Shown: piece by piece, positions 1-8,873 of the stretch
Layout of the letters: each line of letters starts with the position of its first letter
Numbering within the stretch: position 1 is the stretch's first letter
Source: an uncultured Alphaproteobacteria bacterium
Lineage (GTDB): Bacteria > Pseudomonadota > Alphaproteobacteria > Rhizobiales > Ancalomicrobiaceae
Assembly: GCA_937892955.1 (NCBI GenBank)
Contig: CALBKH010000047.1
Location: forward strand, 1 to 8,937
Length of the DNA: 8,937 nucleotides
Direction: 5' to 3'
The notes under the pieces: model-generated
Databases searched by the model: none
What the model was told of the DNA's origin: nothing
Seen by the model: the letters and a program-made list of their open reading frames with translations, nothing else
Program-made: the position numbers and the translations under genes

Positions 1-1
1 C

Positions 2-2880
<2,879 letters not shown>

Positions 2881-2881
<1 letters not shown>

Positions 2882-2916
2882 TACGAAGTCCGGATGAATC
2901 CATCCGGACTTCGTAT
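2881..2916 (+). repeat. 16-bp perfect hairpin starting in the rpoC stop codon
   Basis: The left arm 2881-2896 (ATACGAAGTCCGGATG) is exactly complementary to the right arm 2901-2916, with a four-base loop (AATC). The first base of the stem is the last base of the rpoC TGA stop. No U-tract follows (TCCGACC), so it is not a textbook intrinsic terminator. It could protect the rpoC mRNA 3' end, act as an RNA processing site, or work together with the hairpins downstream. The structure is directly visible; the role is inferred. Confidence 0.8.
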
Positions 2917-2922
2917 TCCGAC

Positions 2923-2959
2923 CGTCCAAAAATCCGGTCCACACAAGGGTTTTTGGACG
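2923..2959. repeat. Inverted repeat with A5/T5 inside the arms
   Basis: CGTCCAAAAA at 2923-2932 pairs with TTTTTGGACG at 2950-2959. The stem extends inwards by a T-G wobble and two C-G pairs, giving about 13 bp around an 11-base loop. The A-run in the left arm and T-run in the right arm resemble a bidirectional terminator whose U-tract folds into the stem, but the inner GC core (TCC/GGG) is short. It may be a weak terminator or part of a composite rpoC 3' end. Confidence 0.55.
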
Positions 2960-3031
2960 AGTTCGATCCGGCGCCGTGAAGCGATCCGCCGGATCTCGTA
3001 TGATCGACCGGATCGATCGGGAAAATGAAGT

Positions 3032-3065
3032 GAGCGCCGCGGGAAACCGCGGCGCTCTTCGTTTT
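3032..3065. terminator. Bidirectional intrinsic terminator between rpoC and the chemoreceptor gene
   Basis: GAGCGCCGCGG (3032-3042) pairs perfectly with CCGCGGCGCTC (3047-3057) around a GAAA (GNRA) tetraloop. This is an 11-bp, nearly all-GC stem. On the + strand it is followed by TTCGTTTT. On the - strand it is followed by ACTTCATTTT. It can therefore end transcripts arriving from rpoC and from the convergent chemoreceptor gene, whose stop codon is about 50 nt away. It is the strongest terminator in the window. Confidence 0.88.
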
Positions 3066-3106
3066 CGGCGTCGGATCGCCCCTACCGGTTCGTTTTCCGG
3101 TCGACT

Positions 3107-5185
3107 TCAGGCGGCGGCCTTGCCGCAGCCGCCGTCGGAGACGTCGCGAAGGAACCGTTCGACCGAATGCGACAGCTCCGCTGCGGCGCGCGTCAACGTG
3201 TCCGATGCGCTGCGCACCCGGCCCGCCTCCGAACTGGTGGCGATGATCGCCTCGTCGACGCTGGCGACATTGCGGGCGACCTGCCCGGTACCGTCGGAGG
3301 CGCACTGCACCGACTGGGCGATCTCGCGGGTCGCCGTTTCCTGCTCTTCGACCGCCGATGCGATGGTCGTGGTCAGGACCGAGATCTCGCCGATCGCCTT
3401 GGTGATCGAGCGGATGGCGTCGACCGCCCCGCGGGTCGAGGCCTGGATGCCGGCGATCTGATCGGCGATCTCGGTGGTGGCCACCGAGGTCTGTTGGGCG
3501 AGAGCCTTCACCTCGGAGGCGACCACGGCGAAGCCCTTGCCCATCTCCCCCGCCCGCGCCGCCTCGATCGTGGCGTTGAGCGCCAGCAGGTTGGTCTGGC
3601 CGGCGATGTCGCGGATCATCCCGACGACGGTTCCGATCTTCTCGGCGGCGTTCGACAGCGAAGAGACGTCGGTGTCGGTGGCGATCGCCGTCTCGGTGGC
3701 GCGGCCGACGATCTCGCCGGCCTTCTGCGTCTGCGCGGCGATCTCTCGGATCGACGCGGCCAGTTCCTCGCTCGCCGCGGCGACGGTCTGAACGTTCTGC
3801 GAAGCGCCGGCCGAGGCCGATCGTGCCGAAGCGGCTTCGTTCGATGCCGTGCTCGCCACATCGGTCAGCGTGCCGGCGGTCGTCCGCATCGCATCCGTTT
3901 CGCCGCCGAGCGCCGAGAGGGTCGCGGTGATGGTCGTGCGGAATTCCGTGACGATGCGGTCGACATGCGCCTGCCGATCGCGTTCGCGCTTCCGTTCGGC
4001 TTCGGCTTCGCCCTCGAGGCGCATGCGTTCCACCACGTTCTCGCGGAGAACCGCGACGGCCCTCGCCATTCCGCCGATCTCGTCGCCCCGCTCGCGACCT
4101 TCCACCGTGACCGACACGTCGTTGTCGGCGAGCCGGCGCATCACCTCCGAGAGGCGGCCGACCGGCCGTGAGATCGAGCGGGCGACGTAGACGGAGATCG
4201 CCGCCGTGACGACGGCGAGGACGGCGAGGAAGCCGGCCAGGATCCAGAACGTCGAGCGCGCGTCGGCGGCTCGAGCGTCGGCGACCGCGACGATATCGCC
4301 GGCGACCCGGTCCTCGATCGTCTTGAGCGCGTCGATGCGCCGGCTGGCCGCATCGAACCAGGCCTGCGACGCGACCGAGCCCACGTCGGCGCCGAAGGGC
4401 GCCTCCCAGGCGACCGCTCGCATCCGATCGACCTCCTTCTGTACCGGCCCGGCGAGCGCGGCGTTCCACGCGCCGATCCAGTCCGGCGTCGCCAGATCGC
4501 GGAAGCGTCCGAAGAACGTGTCCTGCTGCGCCGCGAGCCGGACGAAGCTGCGATGGACGGCCGGAGCGAAACTGCCGCTCCCGAATCCGCTGGCGCCCGC
4601 CGCGCGTTCCTGTCCGGCGCGTTCCTTGCCCTGCAGCAGGGCGTTCCAGCCGACGAGCGCCCGGACGATCTCGCCATCGTCTGTGATTCCGATCACCGCT
4701 TCGGTCAACGCCAGAAGATCGGCGATGGTCGAAGTGTAGAAGGCCGCGGAGTCGGGCGCCGAGAGTTTCGCGGCGCCGATGTCGTCGCGGACCGCCGCGA
4801 GTCGGGCGAGGTTCTTCTCCGCCGCCGTCGCCGGTCGCGCGAAAGCCGAGACCATGGCTCCCCCGCCGGCCGTCCCGAAGGCCTTCCGGTAAGCGGTCAG
4901 AGCCTTGTCGGTATCGCCGCGCGATTCGCGCAGCTCTGCCTGGAACTCCTTGCCCTTCGATCCGATGAAGCCGGCCGACGTGCCGCGCTCCCGTTGCAGT
5001 TCGTGAACCAGCCCCGAGATGCTCGGTGCGAGCCGGACGGCATCGGCGACCCGTTCGGCCTCGATGGCGATTCCTCGTTCCTTCACCAGCAGACCCAGCC
5101 CGATACCCGCAGCCGCAAGGACGGGAACCAGACAGAGAATCGCGATTCTCGCAGCGATCGAAATGCGCGTCATCCAGCCCGCCAT
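3107..5185 (-). CDS. Methyl-accepting chemotaxis protein with periplasmic NIT sensor domain
   Basis: Inner-membrane chemoreceptor expected to control CheA/CheW in response to a periplasmic ligand. The ATG at 5185 gives 692 aa and is chosen because GGAAGGGGGAG lies directly upstream. GTG 5230 and ATG 5221 are in frame but lack such a site. Domains (692-aa numbering): N-terminal Arg-containing stretch, TM1 ~10-35, periplasmic NIT domain ~45-300, TM2 ~312-335, HAMP ~336-388, and a signalling coiled-coil to ~680. The tip contains IAGQTNLLALNATIEAARAG (~527-546) followed by GKGFAVVASEV. Both NIT hallmarks are visible: LVHELQRERGTSAGFIGS (~59-76) and KERAGQERA (~187-195). NIT (PF08376) is described as a nitrate/nitrite-responsive module, but the ligand here is unproven. 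The C-terminus (DGGCGKAAA) has no NWETF-like CheR/CheB tether. The gene is monocistronic, with codon choice looser than its highly expressed neighbours. Confidence 0.95.
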   Translation of the reverse strand: MAGWMTRISIAARIAILCLVPVLAAAGIGLGLLVKERGIAIEAERVADAVRLAPSISGLVHELQRERGTSAGFIGSKGKEFQAELRESRGDTDKALTAYRKAFGTAGGGAMVSAFARPATAAEKNLARLAAVRDDIGAAKLSAPDSAAFYTSTIADLLALTEAVIGITDDGEIVRALVGWNALLQGKERAGQERAAGASGFGSGSFAPAVHRSFVRLAAQQDTFFGRFRDLATPDWIGAWNAALAGPVQKEVDRMRAVAWEAPFGADVGSVASQAWFDAASRRIDALKTIEDRVAGDIVAVADARAADARSTFWILAGFLAVLAVVTAAISVYVARSISRPVGRLSEVMRRLADNDVSVTVEGRERGDEIGGMARAVAVLRENVVERMRLEGEAEAERKRERDRQAHVDRIVTEFRTTITATLSALGGETDAMRTTAGTLTDVASTASNEAASARSASAGASQNVQTVAAASEELAASIREIAAQTQKAGEIVGRATETAIATDTDVSSLSNAAEKIGTVVGMIRDIAGQTNLLALNATIEAARAGEMGKGFAVVASEVKALAQQTSVATTEIADQIAGIQASTRGAVDAIRSITKAIGEISVLTTTIASAVEEQETATREIAQSVQCASDGTGQVARNVASVDEAIIATSSEAGRVRSASDTLTRAAAELSHSVERFLRDVSDGGCGKAAA

Positions 5186-5188
5186 GGC

Positions 5189-5200
5189 TCTCCCCCTTCC
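5189..5200 (-). promoter_or_regulatory. Strong Shine-Dalgarno sequence that sets the chemoreceptor start
   Basis: Read on the - strand, GGAAGGGGGAGA ends just upstream of GCC-ATG (start codon 5185-5183). The AAGG core lies about 9 nt from the ATG. The two in-frame upstream starts (ATG 5221, GTG 5230) have only AT-rich or mixed sequence before them, and the GTG would fall close to the predicted transcription start. This supports the 692-residue product over the 707-residue one. Confidence 0.75.
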
Positions 5201-5219
5201 GACGTCGGATGTATCTTGC

Positions 5220-5246
5220 ATACGTATCACGTCGGGTTTACGTAAA
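5220..5246. promoter_or_regulatory. Pair of TACGTA palindromes over the chemoreceptor promoter (possible operators)
   Basis: ATACGTAT (5220-5227) and TTTACGTAAA (5237-5246) are both perfect palindromes sharing a TACGTA core. Their centres are 18 bp apart. The upstream one overlaps the proposed -10 element and the other lies just past the predicted transcription start. This arrangement would suit a dimeric repressor, but no regulator can be named, and AT-rich promoter DNA yields short palindromes by chance. Confidence 0.35.
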
Positions 5247-5267
5247 GGAAAGTTTAAAGCAATTCAA
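5239..5267 (-). promoter_or_regulatory. Candidate sigma70 promoter for the chemoreceptor gene
   Basis: On the - strand, TTGAAT (5267-5262) is separated by exactly 17 nt from TACGTA (5244-5239). Transcription would start near 5232, leaving a leader of about 47 nt before the ATG at 5185. The surrounding 80 bp are clearly AT-richer than the rest of the window, as expected for a promoter. I saw no convincing sigma54 (GG-N10-GC) or sigma28 flagellar-type element. Confidence 0.45.
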
Positions 5268-5496
5268 AATATCAGCATTCATGACGGTGTGACGCCATTA
5301 TGAAGCCGGCAACACAACGCCATGGTGGTGAATCGGACGCAGCGCACGTATCCCAAGCAGAAAATCCGTCCGAGACGCAGCTCGATTCGGCCGATGTCGA
5401 CCCATCGACCGGCCTCCTCGGCAGGAAGCGTGGGTCTCGGCCGGCGGGAAGCGCCGCGGCCGGAACCGGGAAGCCCATTTTCCCGCGCTTTCTCAC
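5247..5496. other. Non-coding spacer between the divergent promoters
   Basis: This part of the 659-bp intergenic region lies behind both predicted promoters. Open frames cross it on both strands, for example a 66-codon one at 5300-5500, but none has a ribosome-binding site or a protein-like composition. A small hairpin (CGGGAA 5467-5472 with TTCCCG 5480-5485) precedes the str promoter. An interrupted TTCAT/ATGAA inverted repeat spans 5278-5304. I see no gene, RNA gene or mobile-element end here. Confidence 0.6.
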
Positions 5497-5525
5497 TTGA
5501 CGGGGGAGGGCGACGCGGATAGAAA
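5497..5525 (+). promoter_or_regulatory. Predicted sigma70 promoter of the str operon (rpsL-rpsG-fusA-tuf)
   Basis: TTGACG at 5497-5502 (5 of 6 to consensus, preceded by C as in the alphaproteobacterial CTTGAC form) is followed after exactly 17 nt by TAGAAA at 5520-5525 (4 of 6). It points towards rpsL and is the best match I found upstream of the operon. Transcription would start near 5532. A weaker promoter closer to rpsL cannot be excluded by eye. Confidence 0.6.
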
Positions 5526-5609
5526 CCGCTCACTTTCACGGCAGGCCCGTCGGCCGCCAGGGTTTCGTTCGCGTCTCGCGGATGGAACAGGGCGCCGAGA
5601 CGCTGCCGG

Positions 5610-5641
5610 GATCGCGATCTGGAAAGCCGAGGATCATGATC
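5610..5641. repeat. Two 10-bp GATC-NN-GATC palindromes
   Basis: GATCGCGATC (5610-5619) and GATCATGATC (5632-5641) are perfect palindromes of the same form, GATCNNGATC. Their centres are 22 bp apart, about two helical turns. They lie 80-110 bp downstream of the predicted str transcription start. They could bind a dimeric regulator or reflect chance in GATC-rich sequence. The FNR/FixK consensus (TTGAT-N4-ATCAA) is not met because the outer TT/AA are absent. Confidence 0.5.
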
Positions 5642-5688
5642 GGGTTCGCCCCGGTCCTCTGACTTTTCGCGCCGGGCGGGGAGGCTCT

Positions 5689-5724
5689 CCTCGTGGACCG
5701 GTGCTTTTCGTTCGTTCCGCGAGG
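5689..5724 (+). repeat. Candidate hairpin in the str leader
   Basis: CCTCGTGGA (5689-5697) pairs with TCCGCGAGG (5716-5724) over 9 bp with one G-U wobble. The loop is 18 nt and contains CTTTTCGTTCG. No U-tract follows, so it is not an intrinsic terminator. Its relevance depends on the leader actually being transcribed. Confidence 0.3.
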
Positions 5725-5844
5725 TCGAATGAGGTCGTGAACCCGGACGGCGCTCCAGGGCGGTGTCGGGGTACTGCGAGTTGCGCGGGGTGCCCGCGAA
5801 AAGGAAATGGCCGAAAGGCCGGGTCATCAGAAGGCTGAAGACGA

Positions 5845-6216
5845 ATGCCGACGATCAACCAGCTCATCCGCGCTCCGCGGCAGGCTCCCACCAAGCGGAA
5901 CAAGGCTCCCGCGATGGAATCCTGCCCGCAGAAGCGTGGTGTGTGCACGCGCGTCTACACCACGACCCCGAAGAAGCCGAACTCGGCGCTCCGCAAGGTC
6001 GCCAAGGTTCGTCTGACCAACGGCTTCGAGGTGATCGGCTACATCCCGGGCGAGGGCCACAACCTTCAGGAGCACTCCGTGGTGATGATCCGCGGCGGCC
6101 GCGTGAAGGACCTTCCGGGCGTCCGCTATCACATCCTGCGCGGTGTCCTCGACACCCAGGGCGTGAAGGACCGCAAGCAGCGCCGCTCGAAGTACGGCGC
6201 CAAGCGTCCGAAGTGA
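5845..6216 (+). CDS. rpsL: 30S ribosomal protein S12
   Basis: Small-subunit protein at the decoding centre, where it helps monitor codon-anticodon pairing and contacts the streptomycin site. It is 123 aa, the usual family length, starting MPTINQLIR as in many alphaproteobacteria. The conserved core includes CPQKRGVCTRVYTTTPKKPN (27-46), GEGHNLQEHS and RGGRVKDLPGVRYH, ending SKYGAKRPK. The residues changed in classic streptomycin-resistant mutants are wild type: K43 (in TTPKKP) and K88 (in GRVKDLPG). D89, the methylthiolated Asp in other bacteria, is present. AGAAGG at 5829-5834 sits 10 nt before the ATG. It is the first gene of the str operon, preceded by a long leader. Confidence 0.99.
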   Translation: MPTINQLIRAPRQAPTKRNKAPAMESCPQKRGVCTRVYTTTPKKPNSALRKVAKVRLTNGFEVIGYIPGEGHNLQEHSVVMIRGGRVKDLPGVRYHILRGVLDTQGVKDRKQRRSKYGAKRPK

Positions 6217-6254
6217 TCCGGTATCCCTGAGTTTCGAACGACCGAGGAAGACCT

Positions 6255-6725
6255 ATGTCCCGTCGTCATGCTGCCGAGAAGCGCGAAGTCAATCCGGATC
6301 CGAAGTTCGGTGACGTCATCGTTTCCAAGTTCATGAACAACGTCATGGAAGACGGCAAGAAGTCGGTCGCCGAGTCGATCGTCTACGGTGCCTTCGACCT
6401 GATCGAGAAGAAGACCCGCCAGGATCCGCTGGCGATCTTCCATCAGGCGCTCGAGAACGTGGCGCCGCAGATCGAAGTCCGCTCGCGCCGCGTCGGTGGC
6501 GCCACCTATCAGGTGCCGGTGGAAGTTCGTGCCGAGCGTCGTCAGGCGCTGGCCATCCGCTGGCTCCTCACGGCCACTCGTGGCCGCAACGAAAAGACGA
6601 TGACCGAGCGTCTCTCCGCCGAGCTGCTCGACGCGTCGAACAACCGCGGCAACGCGGTGAAGAAGCGGGAGGACACCCACCGCATGGCCGAGGCGAACCG
6701 CGCCTTCTCCCATTATCGCTGGTGA
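6255..6725 (+). CDS. rpsG: 30S ribosomal protein S7
   Basis: Primary binding protein of the 16S rRNA 3' domain; it nucleates assembly of the head and lies near the E site. It is 156 aa, the normal length, beginning MSRRHAAEKRE. Conserved blocks are visible: FGDVIVSKFMNNVMEDGKK (18-36), the beta-hairpin region RRVGGATYQVPVEVR, and RWLLTATRGR, ending with MAEANRAFSHYRW. GAGGA at 6244-6248, 6 nt before the ATG, is a strong ribosome-binding site. It lies 38 nt after rpsL, clearly cotranscribed. In E. coli S7 represses this operon by binding the roughly 100-nt rpsL-rpsG spacer; the short spacer here leaves little room for that element. Confidence 0.99.
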   Translation: MSRRHAAEKREVNPDPKFGDVIVSKFMNNVMEDGKKSVAESIVYGAFDLIEKKTRQDPLAIFHQALENVAPQIEVRSRRVGGATYQVPVEVRAERRQALAIRWLLTATRGRNEKTMTERLSAELLDASNNRGNAVKKREDTHRMAEANRAFSHYRW

Positions 6726-6760
6726 GTTCCGCTCCTTACGACGTTTGAGGCGACACGATC

Positions 6761-8833
6761 ATGCCCCGCACGCACGCCATCGAAGACTATCGCAATTTCG
6801 GCATCATGGCCCACATCGATGCCGGCAAGACGACGACCACCGAACGTGTGCTCTACTATTCCGGTAAGAGCCACAAGATCGGTGAAGTTCACGACGGCGC
6901 TGCCACCATGGACTTCATGGAGCAGGAGCAGGAGCGTGGCATCACCATCACCTCGGCGGCCACCACCACCTTCTGGAACGGCAAGCGCCTGAACATCATC
7001 GACACCCCCGGGCACGTCGACTTCACCATCGAAGTCGAGCGTTCGCTGCGCGTGCTCGACGGTGCGGTGTGCGTGCTCGACTCCAACCAGGGTGTGGAGC
7101 CGCAGACCGAGACCGTGTGGCGCCAGGGCGACAAGTACAAGGTGCCGCGCATCGTCTTCGCCAACAAGATGGACAAGATCGGCGCCGACTTCGACCGCTG
7201 CATCTCGGACATCAAGACCCGCCTCGGCGCCAAGCCGATCCCGATCCAGATCCCGATCGGTGCGGAGTCCAACTTCAAGGGCCTCGTGGACCTCGTCCGC
7301 ATGAAGGCCGTCGTGTGGGAAGACGAGGCGCTCGGCGCCAAGTACCACGACGAAGAGATCCCGGACGATCTCGCCGACAAGTGCGAGGCCGCCCGTCTCG
7401 AGATGATCGAGGCCTGCGTCGAACTCGACGAGACCGCGATGGAGCAGTACCTCGAAGGCATCATGCCCGACGAGGCGACCATCAAGCGCCTTCTCCGCAA
7501 GGCCGTCATCGAGGGCGCCTTCTTCCCGGTTCTCTGTGGCTCGGCCTTCAAGAACAAGGGCGTGCAGCCGCTCCTCGACGCCGTCGTCGACTATCTGCCG
7601 TCGCCGCTCGATCGCCCGTCGATCAAGGGTATCGACCTCAAGACCGAGGAAGAGACCGAGCGCAAGTCGTCGGACGCCGATCCGCTGGCTCTCCTCGCCT
7701 TCAAGCTGATGGACGACCAGTACGGCATCCTGACCTTCTGCCGCATCTACTCGGGCAAGCTCGAGAAGGGCGTCAGCCTGCTCAACTCCGTCCGTGGCAA
7801 GACCGAGCGCGTCGGCCGCATGGTTCTCATGCACGCCGACAGCCGCGAAGAGATCTCCGAGGCCTATGCCGGCGACATCGTCGCGCTGGTCGGCCTCAAG
7901 GAGACCCGCACCGGCGACACGCTCTGCGACCCCAACAAGGGCGTCATCCTGGAGCGCATGGAGTTCCCGGAGCCGGTCATCGAGATGGCCGTCGAGCCGA
8001 AGGCCAAGGGCGACCAGGAAAAGATGGGCATCGCCCTGGCGAAGCTCGCGGCCGAGGATCCGTCCTTCCGCGTGTCGACCGATCCGGAGTCCGGCCAGAC
8101 CATCGTCAAGGGCATGGGCGAGCTTCATCTCGACATCAAGGTCGACATCCTGAAGCGCACCCACAAGGTGGAAGTCAACGTCGGCGCCCCGCAGGTCGCC
8201 TACCGCGAAACCATCCGCCGCTCGACCGACATCGACTACACCCACAAGAAGCAGACCGGTGGTACCGGCCAGTTCGCCCGGGTGAAGTTCCACATCGAGC
8301 CGAACGAGTCGGGCAAGGGCTTCGAGTTCGAGTCCAAGATCATCGGCGGTTCGGTGCCGAAGGAATACTTCCCCGGCGTCGAGAAGGGCCTCAACTCGGT
8401 CCTCACCTCGGGTCCGGTGGCGGGCTTCCCGGTCGTGGACGTCAAGGTCCAGCTGATCGACGGCGCCTACCACGAGGTCGACTCCTCGGCCATCGCCTTC
8501 GAAATCGCGTCGCGTGCGGCGTTCCGTGAGGGCCTGGAGAAGGCCGGCGCGGTGCTGCTCGAGCCGATCATGAAGGTCGAGGTCGTGACCCCCGAGGAAT
8601 ACCTCGGCTCGGTCATCGGTGACCTGAACTCCCGTCGTGGCCAGATCGCCGGCACCGACACCCGCGGCAACGCGCAGATCGTCAACGCGATGGTGCCGCT
8701 CGCCAACATGTTCGGCTACGTGAACCAGCTGCGCTCCTTCTCGCAGGGCCGCGCCAGCTACACGATGCTGTTCGACCACTACGAAGAAGTGCCGTCGAAC
8801 GTCGCCGCCGAAGTCCAGAAGAAGTTCGCCTGA
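6761..8833 (+). CDS. fusA: Translation elongation factor G (EF-G)
   Basis: Cytosolic GTPase that drives tRNA-mRNA translocation on the ribosome and, with ribosome recycling factor, splits post-termination ribosomes. It is 690 aa, close to the family norm (E. coli about 704). GTPase motifs: P-loop AHIDAGKTT (17-25), switch I region [10 protein letters not shown] (57-66), DTPGHVDF (81-88, with catalytic His85), NKMD (135-138) and GSAFKNKG (260-267). Domains II and III follow. Domain IV, which enters the A site, starts around [12 protein letters not shown] (~498-509). Domain V contains [22 protein letters not shown] at 6747-6750 lies 10 nt before the ATG. The gene is 35 nt after rpsG and 40 nt before tuf, the standard str order. 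No second-copy or truncation signs were seen. Confidence 0.99.
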
Positions 8834-8845
8834 TCCGCCGATCAG
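8830..8845 (+). repeat. Small hairpin over the fusA stop codon
   Basis: CTGATC (8830-8835) pairs with GATCAG (8840-8845) around a CGCC loop, enclosing the fusA TGA. There is no U-tract, so readthrough to tuf is expected. It might influence processing or coupling between fusA and tuf, but a 6-bp stem can arise by chance. Confidence 0.3.
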
Positions 8846-8873
8846 TCCAGCTCGAGGAGCACGGAGAAATCCG

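Larger units (their letters stand above)
5532..5844 (+). promoter_or_regulatory. Inferred ~310-nt untranslated leader of the str operon
   Basis: If the promoter at 5497-5525 is used, about 313 nt precede the rpsL start. The stretch holds two 10-bp palindromes (5610-5641), a 9-bp hairpin (5689-5724) and a small GNRA-capped hairpin GGCC-GAAA-GGCC (about 5809-5820) just before rpsL. No known riboswitch or r-protein leader motif was recognised. The overlapping frame starting at ATG 5807 runs into rpsL out of frame and its AAGGA is too close to the ATG to serve as a ribosome-binding site. Confidence 0.4.

Noticed and set aside
3167..4171. 334-codon + strand frame opposite the chemoreceptor gene (plus related frames at 2976-3461 and 4553-5245)
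   Set aside because: These are antisense shadows with skewed composition. No ribosome-binding site or family resemblance was seen.
5186..5310. Sigma54 or sigma28 flagellar promoter for the chemoreceptor
   Set aside because: I found no GG-N10-GC spacing and no TAAA-N15-GCCGATAA-like element on the - strand; the sigma70-like pair fits better.
5300..5500. 66-codon + strand frame beginning MKPATQRHGG
   Set aside because: There is no Shine-Dalgarno sequence before its ATG, its composition looks disordered, and its stop falls inside the predicted -35 box of the str promoter. A real small protein cannot be fully excluded.
5632..5641. FNR/FixK-type box in GATCATGATC, which would have linked the region to anaerobic or nitrate control
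   Set aside because: The GAT-N4-ATC core fits, but the flanking TT and AA required by the consensus are GG and GG-like here, and the site is downstream of the predicted transcription start.
5279..5827. 182-codon - strand frame across the divergent intergenic region (and another at 5634-5948)
   Set aside because: They are rich in Arg, Pro and Ser with no motif and no ribosome-binding site, and would lie across the predicted str promoter and leader. The second also runs into rpsL.
5807..6016. Possible leader peptide starting at ATG 5807
   Set aside because: It overlaps rpsL out of frame for about 170 nt, its AAGGA is almost touching the ATG, and its Ser/Arg/Pro-rich translation looks random.
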